Below are positions 20,341 to 30,986 of a stretch of 64,000 bases of DNA, in pieces. A program made the translations under genes and the position numbers. A model generated the notes under the pieces. It saw nothing but the letters and a program-made list of their open reading frames with translations, ran no database searches and had not been told where the DNA came from. The stretch is from Melampsora larici-populina 98AG31 (taxonomy: Eukaryota; Basidiomycota; Pucciniomycetes; Pucciniales; Melampsoraceae). The stretch lies in assembly GCF_000204055.1 (NCBI RefSeq), contig NW_006768765.1:290717-354716 (forward strand). The letters are read 5' to 3'. The stretch's first letter is position 1, and every line of letters begins with the position of its first letter.

Positions 20341-23300
20341 AACTTCAAAAGAAATGAACAAATGGTCTTATATTGAAGAGATTACGTAAGTGAGAATGGT
20401 TTCATAAAGATTCTTTGATGATGTGATAATGTATTGATATGATAAAGATATGTTTTAGAATGATTTGATTATCAGTGATATTTGTTAAAGAGGTATATTA
20501 GAAACATGAAAACGAGGTTGGAAAAACGCGGTTTGTAGATTATTAGATATGAAGTTTCGTTGACGTCTTGGGTTACATGAAATTCAACCGTTTTTAGAAA
20601 TGTGTAAGAGTTAATGAGTAGAAATCCATGATTTGCAAATTTATCATTGGGTTATAAATCATATTGCAAGATACATGGAAAAGGAGAGAGTAGATTGAGA
20701 GGATGAAAGATTTGGAATGATATAAGTTGGTTTATCTGATTCAATGTTTCTATAGAGAGGTTCAATTCACTGGTTTGATCAGTTTACATTGATCATGACT
20801 TGATGCTTCTTTTCAGAAGAGATTTGGTTTTAGAGAAACATGAGCATTGAGGTTTATGTTTGATGAAGTTTTGATGAACGATTGGAAATTCTTCTTTGTA
20901 GATGACAAAGAAGGTGATGAGGATTTGATCTTGACTTGTAATTCAATTTCAAGTCAAAAGGTCTAGCATTTAAGGTGTCTTTTAAAATTATAACACAGGA
21001 GAGTGAATCACTTGAAGTGTTTCTCATTTCTGGATTCACTGCCATACTTTCTTGTGAAGTTTGAACACACACAGTAAGTTGTTTTTATCAAGTGTTGGGT
21101 ATCATTAATTGATTACAACCCGGGAGTAGGAAGGATTTACCCAAAGATTCGAATTAGAACACTTTGTGTTTTTTTTCAATACGAGAGATTTTTCATTGAT
21201 GGTGTTCTATATAAGCCAAAGATTTCTTACAACATATAGTTTTGAATGATGGAAGATTGGAAGGAAAAAGTTGAGAGAATAGTAAAAGGTATAGGAAAAC
21301 AAGATTATATGAGAGAGAAAAGTTGAAGTTTGTAAGGAGATCAATAAGTGATTTGGATGGTTTGATTTGTGGTTTTCAAGACTTTACATTGTGTGTTTGA
21401 ACTTGGGTTTTCTAATTCATGCCCCTAGATAGATAGCCCTATAAGATACATAGCCATGTGCTTTCTGAAAGGAATCAAGACACACTTAACATAATCTGTT
21501 TTTTTTTGGATGACGATGCAAATGAGTTAGAGCCTTTAGAGACAAATGTGTAGGATTTCTCAAAGATGAATGACCGATCAAGCTTCTTGATCGCATTCAT
21601 ACCCGATTTGGTGTGTCTGACTGAGCGAAAGAGTGGTTTGTTTGGTTTTGAAGATGTAAACAAAGAAAATTATCTAAAAACACTATTAAAAGCCATTCCC
21701 ACTTTTCTCTTTATTCTTTTAGGTCAAATATCTTTCATTGGTCTAGTTCTTCTATTCAATTCAATTGGATAGGATACGATTTTGTCATCATCTATTGTTT
21801 CTTATATTCCATTGGTTTTTGACTACCGAATTGATATCAGGGTAGGCTTTCTCTAATAGTCGATGTGGATATTTGTTTGTGTCTTTTAAATCCAATTTTG
21901 AAGTTCAGAAGGCTTTTGGAGTTACAATATGTTTTTTTTAGCTGATTCCACAATTCTTTGTAAACCAAAGGGTAAACAAAAGCTAAATCCAAATAAATAA
22001 CAAAGCTTCATCATCATTCATGACTCGTGATCCTTTAATCCGGTCAAGGAGATTGATTTCATTGTGTTTGTTGTATCTGAGTTGTGTTTTTTGTCAATTG
22101 GATTTCCATTAAAGTGGTCCTCTCGTCTTTTTCATTTGTCCTCTTCAGTGACTATTCTGATCTTGAATCGATTGATTTAAACAGACTCATCTACGAAAGA
22201 ACCACTCCAATTCTCTTATTTTGCAAAGTTGGATTGGATTGATGATACGATAGAACTGAAAACTCCTTTAGAATCAGTAAACGATCATACCCATCTAATC
22301 TCAATAGAAATTGATAGATATCTCTGCTTTACCTCTCAAGCTCCGTTTGATAGAATAGTGACCAAACTTGAAGGTAATCAAGCTTACAGACATTCTCATA
22401 GATACAATTTCAATCTTCAATCAAACATCACTTCATCATCATCATCTCCTTCGACTAACTCATACAAATCTACGTATCACCACACTTCACCACACTTCAC
22501 TTTAACCCTTCAACTGAGATTCAGACGAGTTTCGTTATCTGACACACGCACTGGACTTTAATCATTATCATCTTCTTCAAATCGAAGCTCCTCGTTGGTA
22601 ACAGCCTCAAGTTGTAAACTCATCAAACGCTTGTCTTCTCTACCAAACTCGTCTTCGGTCAGAGCGAAATAGGTGAAATTGTCAGTATTCAATTTGAATA
22701 CCATCCTAAAACTATCAATGTAAGATATCTTTTAACACATGAATCACAAACAAATCACTGATTGTGGGACCAATGATCTGTATCACTTTGAATCTTCTTC
22801 AGATTTGTTTGAGGTAAGTGGGCAAAGTTGAAAAAATCAGCTGAATTCTTTAAAGTTGGAGGTGGAGTTGAGATCCTTCAATTGGTTTCCCCATCAGATT
22901 TGATTCATAAAAATATCTCTCAACGACGATCCGATTTGATTTTCATTTTTATTGTAAACTCATCGATTCCTTTATAATCCATCATCTTCATGGTTCTTTA
23001 ACTTGGTTTTTAAGAAAATCTTACTACACAATCACTCTAACAAGACTTTGAGATCATCTTTCACTTTCATCCAATCCATCATCACATTTTACTAAATTTC
23101 ATCAATCCATCGTCATCGTCATCATCATCAACTTCGTTCGAGTTTAGTTCTCAAGCTTGATTGGGTATTTTCCTTAGATCGACCGTTGCTGATCATCATC
23201 CACCGTAGATTTACCACCATACATAGCCCTGTCTTTAATCTGTTATCTTATACACCAATCCTCGTGGGCTCCTTGACTGCCGACATCAACTTTCTCGATC

Positions 23301-24266
23301 TCCTGTTCTTTAACTACCTCCACATACATACAGTTAGAATTCAATTTCACTTGTTTTAGTTTCCTTTCTTCAACATTTTGAGTTTGATTCGTTTTTCATT
23401 AAGATCAAATTCATTTAAAATTGTTTTCCTCCAACTCTTATCAACCATTCATTCTCATTGTAGTCTCAAGCTAGATAAATAGCTCAAAACCTTCAATCAA
23501 TCTTCTCCCTTTCATTCAAAGATATATATATATATATAATCTTTATCTCATCTCTTTCTTCACCGACTATCAATCAATCAATTAATCCATCCATCAATCA
23601 CACTTGACAAAAACTCTCCGCTATCTCCCTGAATTCGAAATCTATCTGAAAAATAACCTGTCAGTTCGCTTTCCTCGTTTACCATTTTCTTTCAACATCT
23701 AATTCCTCTCGCTTTCATTCAGTTTATGCTGACTCTCCGGTTTTAGTCAGATAATCTATATCATATCACCACCATCACCATACATTCAACTAGACTTTAT
23801 CGCTCTAAATCCTTTTGCCCCTTTGCACAATCGCACAAGGATATACACGCAAACACCCATCCACACACACACACACACAAACAGAATAATAACTCACCAA
23901 GACCCACACAGAGCTGTATAAGAACATAATATTATACTTGCCTGTCATCTTCTGACACCTACGCCGATCATCTTCGGTACCTTATCGGTCTCTTGTCAAT
24001 TCATACATACCTTTCTCCATCATCACGTCAATTTGCAAAAGGATTGGTTGGGGTGGATCTTCAACAAGCCATTTTTTCTGTTAAATCTTGAACCCATTTC
24101 CTTGGTGGTCTATAAATTCCATCTCGAATCACTTCATCACAGGTTATCCCCTCAATCTCATCCAACTACACATTCGCATTTCATTCTACTCCGTTATTCT
24201 CTCACCACCCTTGCTCGACCGTTTGTACTCTTTGTGGTTTGCAACTCTACTTTTCTCAACCGAAAC
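20341..24266. other. long intergenic/leader region
   Basis: Almost 4 kb without a supported gene. Small frames at 21475-21772 and 22229-22561 have no recognisable motif. From about 22900 the plus strand becomes strongly pyrimidine-rich (TCATC, CTTTC), with TA and CA dinucleotide repeats near 23521-23540 and 23862-23880. This looks like a promoter and long 5' leader for the gene at 24267. Confidence 0.45.
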
Positions 24267-24940
24267 ATGTCTCAAACCGCTCCAATGATATCACAATCGA
24301 CTTATCCACTAACCGATGAACATTTACCAGAAAATCAAGAAGAATTTTTCTCAACTCATCATCTTCCAAGTCATCCGATCTTAAAGACAATCCCTTCACT
24401 CGAATTTCAACATCTTTATAATCGATTAAACAATTGGAATTCACTTCATTCTTATCGAACTGGAAATGAATATCTATTTCAAAATTATTATCGTGAAAGT
24501 AATTGTGGACCTGAGATCTTATGGGCTTTACCACCTATTCCAGAACAAAGAATTGAACTTTTAACCAAATCACAACCTATAAACAGTGAGTGTTTGAATT
24601 GTTTCCCATTATACATGGATCATTTTTCCTGAGCTGATGTTTTGCTTTGGAAACTTTAGAACCAGGTCCGATGGATGAACTTAAACGAAAAAGAGTAGTT
24701 GAAGAAGAAATTGAAGAAGATGATGATGAATCAAGTACACCAAGTTTGGGTTGTTCTTCACTTTATAGTGGACCGGTCTCTAGTACATCTGAAGTACTTC
24801 AACTTATTTCTCCTCCTGCTATCTTTGGTTTTAATTCTTTTGAAGAATCTCAAATCGATCATCATCATCAACAACAACAACATCATCATCATCATCATCA
24901 TCAACATGAGCTTAAGAAACGTAAAACTCAATGTTATTAA
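24267..24940 (+). CDS. unknown protein, acidic/His-rich C-terminus, nuclear-like
   Basis: Not recognised. Two exons (24267-24585, 24660-24940) encode 199 residues. The first exon gives an ordered-looking segment with many aromatics (EFQHLYNRLNNWNSLHSYR, NEYLFQNYY). The second has basic DELKRKRVVEEE followed by an acidic run EEDDDE, a serine-rich stretch, a mixed His/Gln tract of about 18 residues and a final KKRK. The basic clusters could be nuclear localisation signals. A very long pyrimidine-rich leader suggests a regulated gene. No enzymatic motif is visible. Confidence 0.6.
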
Positions 24941-25817
24941 AACTTCATTTAGTTGTATTTTCGGATTTTCTTTCTATTATCGATAGTAGCATTTTATACT
25001 TATCTAAAAACCTTTCTCTTCTCTTCTCTCTCTCTCTATTTACTGTTAAACATTTTATTTCTTTGACTTTTTTTTTCTTTATCATCTGTACCAACTTCAT
25101 ATGTCTTCCTTTTTTGTGTTTTATTTAAGAAATCAAAACCTTTTTTTCTCTCTTTCTTTGATTTTCTCTCTCTTTTTGTCTATCTGTGTAGCTGGTTTTA
25201 AAAGGAGGATTATGTTTTTTGTGTTTTTGTTTTTCATGGACTTTTCATTTGTTTTGTTTTCTTTGTTGTTGTTTTTTTTTACTTTGTTGTTCTGAGTTTT
25301 GGTTTTATTTCATATATGAAAGAACTTATTTGTTTTGATAAGATCTTGAAACAAATTTGGATTATCTTCACAAGGTTTTTAGTTTTTTTTTGTGATTTGT
25401 GATTTGAAAATTGAGATGTTTTGAGATATATTGAGTTTCTTACAGAACCAAGTATTGTACAATTTAGAAACCCACAAAAAAAACTAATTTCAAAATTAAA
25501 CTCAAGTTATCTTTTTTTTGTGGTTGATTCAATTTTTCTGGAGCAGTCTCTTCCAAGCTTTCAAGTTGATTGTTGTTCCCCAGAAAAAGATGTGTGTCAT
25601 ACAGTTCCTCATACTGATTCATAAGCTGGGGTCCTCAAGCAACTTTGCTTATCAAGTGTGTAATCATCCATTCAGAACTCTCTCAAAGTCATGTAGGCTA
25701 GCCAAGTCGAAGAGGATTTCAGATAATTTGTTGGATATCATCAAGTCACTTTTGGGTCTTTGAGCTCAGCAATCAGCTTCCACATGACACAGTTGACCTG
25801 CAGCAGGGCCAGTTTTG
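24941..25817. other. intergenic, T-rich 3' flank
   Basis: Highly T-rich down to about 25300, consistent with 3' UTR sequence. The frames seen there translate as hydrophobic F/L/S runs and are artefacts of base composition. Confidence 0.5.
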
Positions 25818-26415
25818 ATGAACCCGATGCGTTCTCTGGGGTCGAATCGGACTCCTGGTCATCCCAGATATCTCAAGGCCGGATCCTATCGGCTCGAAAA
25901 TGATTCCGAATCCGGCCACCTCCAACTCCAAGAATCCTTTAATTATTCTTCATCAAATCAACCGATCATTCAAAACCCTCGCATCAAAACCTCGCATCAA
26001 AAACTTCAACACTTACTTTACCAGAATCTTAAAAAATCAAAACAAGAAACCCCAAAGATGACAACCGATTCAAGTACCAAAGTAATTGAAATAGATCTAG
26101 AAACACCTTCACCTACTTCATCTGTAACCCAAGACCATGATCAAGATTATCAAGAATTTTGTCATGTTTGTCATACGAACTTGGCGATTTATGGACCTAT
26201 TAATTGTTTACATGTTACTTTGTGTAAGAAGTGTGCTATGAAACAAGCTACAGGTGGGAGATGTAAAGTAAGTAAATACCTAATTAGTTTTACATAAATT
26301 CTTTTGGTTTTTTGAACTTGATGGGTTTACTGATTCTTGGGTTTTTTTGGGGGGTTTGGCGTAGGTTTGTAAGATTCTTTTTTCTGAACTTAAAAAGGTT
26401 TTACAAGATACTTGA
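25818..26415 (+). CDS. small RING-finger protein
   Basis: Likely an E3 ubiquitin ligase or its partner. Exons 25818-26267 and 26365-26415 give 166 residues. The start at 25818 is the first in-frame ATG; an internal ATG at 26058 would give an 86-residue protein and cannot be excluded. The RING is C3HC4: FCHVC, then NCLH, LCKKC and, after the splice, CKVC, placed at the very C-terminus with only about a dozen residues after it. Before it lies KVIEIDLETPSPTSS, an isoleucine-rich core next to acidic and serine residues, like a SUMO-interaction motif. The combination would fit a SUMO-targeted ligase, but that is inference from motif shape. Confidence 0.65.
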
Positions 26416-27126
26416 GAATCAAGATTCGACTTCATTTAATTTTAACAAAGTTTTAGATTGCAAATCAAGTTTTCTATTTTAAACATACATGAAGATTATT
26501 TTTGATTTGATTGGTCTCCTTGCTCCTTTTTTCTTTATAATTACACATTTTCTTTACATTTTCTATTTTGATAAAACCAAACCACTTTGTATAAGTATTT
26601 CATGGATTATTGAGGGCATGGAAAGCAGAGGAGATTATATACAAGATTTTCCTTGTTGGTGGTCTGTTTCGATACTCGATTGTAAGATCATTCTCGTGTT
26701 GTATACTTGAAAAAAGTCTTTATCTTCTACTCAACACTTTCTCTTTAGAAATCCTGACTCATAGGAAAAGGTTACAAGTAACTTTGAAATTCTTTACTTT
26801 TGAGGTTTCGCACACTAAAACTTACAGATGGTTAAAATTGCAATATTCCATAATTTATAAATCACACATCTTATACAAATCGAAATATAGAGAAAAAAGA
26901 TTGGGGTCATGATTTGATACGGATCGTATAGGTCTTGTGATAGGTATGGCTTCTGTGGATCTACTCCAAATTCATTTTTTATAAGGCATGTTATGAGCTT
27001 CTAGATCCTTGGATAAAAGAATGGATAAGAGAATGTGTTTGTATGTTGTGCTCACCTTGAAAAACAGTTTCTGATCAGTCCAAGCAAGCAGAAGAAGCTA
27101 GTCTATCGCGCAATGAGGATGATATG
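26416..27126. other. intergenic between convergent genes
   Basis: The 3' flanks of the RING gene (plus) and of the J-protein gene (minus) meet here. No other gene is supported. Confidence 0.45.
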
Positions 27127-28326
27127 TCATGAACGTGTGTGAGATGAGACAAGGTCAGGTGTGATAGATTTGCCTCCTGCAAGATGACTAGGAGAAATAG
27201 CAGCAGCTCGAGCGGCCTTGAGGTCTTTGGCCGCATTCTGACTTCGTCTGTTGATCACGTCCATGTACGATGTAGGTGCCAATGGATGTGGATAAGACCC
27301 ATGATGTTCGGGAGATAATGAGCTGGTGTGAATAGACGGTTGTGGGGTAGGTTGTGAAGCTGTAGGATTTGATTGATGCCATGCTTCCCAATCAAGTCTT
27401 TTATCACCAATAGGTTCAGATCGATGTGAATTGAAATTCGAAGAACCATTTGAATCTTGATACTTTTTGTTATGATCTAATAAAGGCATCACTTTCCAAG
27501 CTTGAAAACAATAAAACATCACACCCACACAACCTAGTGAAGAAATAAAGATTCCATTCTTGGTAAATAATCCATCACGTTCCCATTGTTCTTTAAAAGT
27601 TGAAGATGATTGATGGTATCGGGATGAAAACCAATGATCATCATCATCAGTTGAAGTAGTATATCGATTGGTTTCATTTCTTGGATTAGATGATGTCCAA
27701 TCCCATAACGAACTTGGATAAAACGGTCGATAAGGTCGATCGGAGGAGGAAGAAGAAGGAGGGGCACGAGAAGCACGGCTAGATGAGTTTGAAGATCTTG
27801 GCCATCCTTCACCTGAATTTAAATAAACTTGACGTCTAGAAGGAGATTTTAAAAGTTCATAGGCTTCTACAATCTTCTTAAACCGATCTTCTGATCCAAT
27901 ACTTTGTGAACCGGTTTGATGAGCTTTTGATGGATTTGTGGTGCTGCTGCTGGGAAGATGAGTGATTGAAAACCCTAGATCGGGATGATGGATTTTGACT
28001 AATTGATAATATCTTGATTTGATTTCAATCGTGTTGGCTGTTTTTGGTAAATGAAAGATTTCATAAGGTGTTGGATAAGGATGGTTTGGAAATGGAAAAT
28101 TCGTTGGGTTTCTTGTGGTACTACTTGTGGAAAACTTTGTGCGTGATGGGGTTGGTGTTGATGATGATGATGATGATGAGATTATGTATAGAGATTGACA
28201 ATAAGTTTTTCTAGTCATCATTTTGATTAAGGTGTTCTTTGTTGTACCATTTATTGAAAAAGTGTTGAGAATGCTGAGGAGCTCGATGGTGATGCCAGAT
28301 GGTGATGTTGATTTGCCGGTGATCAT
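27127..28326 (-). CDS. mitochondrial J-domain protein (Jid1-like)
   Basis: A probable Hsp70 co-chaperone of mitochondria. It is a single uninterrupted exon, 399 residues from the ATG at 28326. An internal MM at residues 36-37 (28221) begins a much better presequence, rich in Ser, Thr and Arg without acids, so the real start may be there. The J domain begins near PTPYEIFHLPKTANTIEIK and has the HPD signature (HHPD, about 113-116), followed by the helix FKKIVEAYELLKSP. A serine-rich linker leads to a hydrophobic segment around residues 258-278 (GIFISSLGCVGVMFYCF), probably a membrane anchor. This layout (presequence, J domain, one C-terminal transmembrane helix) matches the yeast Jid1 type. There is no G/F or zinc-finger region, so it is a type III J-protein. 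Confidence 0.8.
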   Translation of the reverse strand: MITGKSTSPSGITIELLSILNTFSINGTTKNTLIKMMTRKTYCQSLYIISSSSSSSTPTPSRTKFSTSSTTRNPTNFPFPNHPYPTPYEIFHLPKTANTIEIKSRYYQLVKIHHPDLGFSITHLPSSSTTNPSKAHQTGSQSIGSEDRFKKIVEAYELLKSPSRRQVYLNSGEGWPRSSNSSSRASRAPPSSSSSDRPYRPFYPSSLWDWTSSNPRNETNRYTTSTDDDDHWFSSRYHQSSSTFKEQWERDGLFTKNGIFISSLGCVGVMFYCFQAWKVMPLLDHNKKYQDSNGSSNFNSHRSEPIGDKRLDWEAWHQSNPTASQPTPQPSIHTSSLSPEHHGSYPHPLAPTSYMDVINRRSQNAAKDLKAARAAAISPSHLAGGKSITPDLVSSHTRS

Positions 28327-29370
28327 AGTTTTCTGAATAACCGGTGCTTGGCAAATTGCAATCTATCACAGTCTGTGACAGCTACGTAATCCACATGTCA
28401 TCAATTCATTGAAATTTGAAGATCGATCAACTTTTGGTTTCTTTCAACTTCAACCAACTCATTTCATAGATTCTGCGGGGCATTGAGGGGTCATATTTAA
28501 CCATCTTCTACACAATCGGATGTGGTAAGAACCAGATAGGATACCATCCCCGTTCTGGCATAGCCTTCTTTTTTTATGAAGTGTGTCATTTTCCTGGCAA
28601 ATAAAATAGAAAATCAAAACAAGTGGGGAAGAAATTTTATCTTATTTATTCTGATAAGGTTTTCAGTGGTAAAATGATGCTTTTAAACAGTTCAAGGCTA
28701 CTAATTATTGGCAATTGAATAGAGGAAGCATGCTCATTGCTGACACGTATCTTATGAATCTGTTTGAGTTTGGATCTTGATATATATAGAAAGAATTGCA
28801 AACAAATAAGAGAAATTTAAAGACACGCAGTCATTTGAGCCATTGGACTCACCGGAGAGTAGTTCTTGGGAAAAGCTTTGAGCGTGAATAAGAAGGGGCA
28901 GCGTGCGCCATATTTCATCCCCTGATATGGCCTCATATCTCAAACTTGATCTTAGGAATGGATTTTGAGAGTTACCTCGTGTCACACACACCTGTAGGGT
29001 TGTACCAAGAGGCATTCTTTGACACCTATTTTCCATGATTCAAATTGGATTCCTGAACCATTATGGATCCATAAAAAACAGAGACTCGTTTGGCGTTAAG
29101 GAAATGTTGTGCTGAGAGAACCATATAAAAGATCACCTTACACATTCACACAATCCACTTCTCTCTAAAAGTGACACTCAAACATGATACAATGATACAA
29201 AAAAACGAGGGGCTCTGTTTGAAATCAAATCAAAAATAGAGAACAGAAAAAGTCAAACGAGATGATGGAAATGCAATACAAAATTTAGGCAATCTAAGAT
29301 CTTAGTACAACTTCAAGAATCAAGTTTATGAAGAATAGATCACATCTTACACCGTATAAAGTGATTCTAA
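28327..29370. other. intergenic
   Basis: A 94-residue minus-strand frame at 28752-29036 has no recognisable motif and no supporting context. The segment should include the promoter of the J-protein gene (reading left) and the 3' flank of the ETF alpha gene. Confidence 0.4.
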
Positions 29371-30581
29371 TCAGATCTTCTTGGTCAACTCACTTAACAA
29401 CAAAACCAACACCAAACGTCAGTATGTCTCGCTCTACTCTCGAAGAATATCTGGAAGAAAAACCAAAAAACTTACGGTACAGCTTCAAAAAGATCGGCTA
29501 CTAAGCCTACATCAGCCACTTGAAAGATAGGAGCTTCTGGATCTTTATTAATAGCTACAATCGTTTTACTATCCTTCATACCAGCTAAATGTTGAATAGC
29601 ACCACTGATGCCAACAGCAATATAAAGATCAGGTGAAACTACTTTACCAGTTTGACCGACTTGTAAAGAATTATCTGCAAACCCACTATCGACTGCTGCT
29701 CTTGATGCACCTATAGCTGAATTTAATTTATCTGATAATGGTATTAAGATTGAATCAAAGTTTTCTTTATTTTTAACTCCTCTACCACCTGATACGATTC
29801 GATTGGCTGAACCTAATTCAGGTCTTTCTGATTTAGTTAAAGTTTCGGATGACCAATTTGATATGATTTGACCAGCTTGAATTGATTCTAATTTTTCTAT
29901 TTCAACTTCTCCTTCTGAAGTATCGGTAATAGGTTCAAAACTTGCACAACGTACTGTGATCACTTTTATGGAATCTTTACTTTTTAATGTACAGAGTGCA
30001 TTTCCAGCATAAATCGGTCTCATAAATGTTTCTTGATCGATTACTTTCATCACATCTGAGATTTGTTGAACGTCTAAGAGTGCGGCTACTCTTGGAAATA
30101 TATTCTTGGTGACTGAGGTAGTACCACCAACTAGATGAGTAAATGATCTTTCTTTGGTGACGTTGGCAATAAGAGGTGCAAAAGGTTCGGCTAGTACATG
30201 TTCTAGGTTATCGTCTTCTTTGACTAAAAGTTTTGAAATAGGTAATCTAAGAAAAAAGTTTGACATTAGCTTCATTTATCAATTTGATGGCGAGCTTGAG
30301 AAGGGAGATCGTCATACTTACTTCTTAGCCTTCTCAATAGCTTCATTCATTTCACTTGATTTTGATGATCCTACAATGATACCAGTGATACCTCCTCCTA
30401 ATGATTTAGCCAAGTTTAAAGCACTCAAAGTAGCTGAATTGATTTTACCCGCCTTGTGTTCGAGAAAGACAAGAGTTGAGACATTACGAAATGATTGAGA
30501 GGAGGAGAAGGATCGATGAGATCCAATGATAAACCTAGAGTTAATTGAAAGATATTGTCTTGAGATTGGAATTGAAAGCAT
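29371..30581 (-). CDS. electron transfer flavoprotein alpha subunit, mitochondrial
   Basis: Pairs with ETF beta in the mitochondrial matrix and passes electrons from acyl-CoA dehydrogenases to ETF-ubiquinone oxidoreductase. Minus-strand exons 30581-30322, 30246-29476, 29392-29371 sum to 1053 nt, 350 residues. The ATG at 30581 begins a presequence (LSIPISRQYLSINSRF); an in-frame ATG at 30659 would add 26 residues with a His run and is less likely. The FAD-binding C-terminal domain is well kept: SGGRGVKN, IGASRAAVDSGF, QVGQTGKVVSPDLYIAVG, GISGAIQHLAGM, IVAINKDPEAPIFQVAD. The last 22-nt exon supplies the conserved ending PELTKKI. The gene is divergent from the epsin gene, about 400 bp away. Confidence 0.93.
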
Positions 30582-30986
30582 GTTGGTAATAAACGTGTGG
30601 TGATGATGATGGTGGTAGTAGCAATGAACTTGAAACGAACAATCAAGCATCGAGATCATAACTCCAACAAATTACTCGAGAGCTCGGTCTGTGCTCAATG
30701 AAATATCGGTACCGGATAATGAAGCTAGTCGATCTCACGTCACTGAGTCAGTGCTCTCAGAATTCACACTCAGGCTATTATCGATCTCATTCCTCAAACT
30801 GATCTTCTAGGATACTTCATCACATCACTTCCTCATAATCAACCAAGGAGAGATTCAGTGAGTTTTCAATCCAAAGACTTTGTAATATAATCAGAAAGTG
30901 GTGATGCTAATATCAAAGAGCGTTTCTAACACTTTGTACTTAAGCACACCACAAAGGTTCATTTTGATATAATCATCAATTCGGAA
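30582..30986. promoter_or_regulatory. shared promoter region between ETF alpha and epsin genes
   Basis: About 400 bp separate the two divergent starts, so their promoters must lie back to back or overlap. No canonical TATA box or named site was identified. Confidence 0.5.

Noticed and set aside
24699..25295. Hydrophobic frames after the unknown gene
   Set aside because: F/L/S/I-rich translations of a T-rich UTR; no motif, start context or splice evidence.
28752..29036. 94-codon minus-strand frame with an ATG
   Set aside because: No recognisable motif, no signal peptide and no conservation evidence; this length is expected by chance in this composition.
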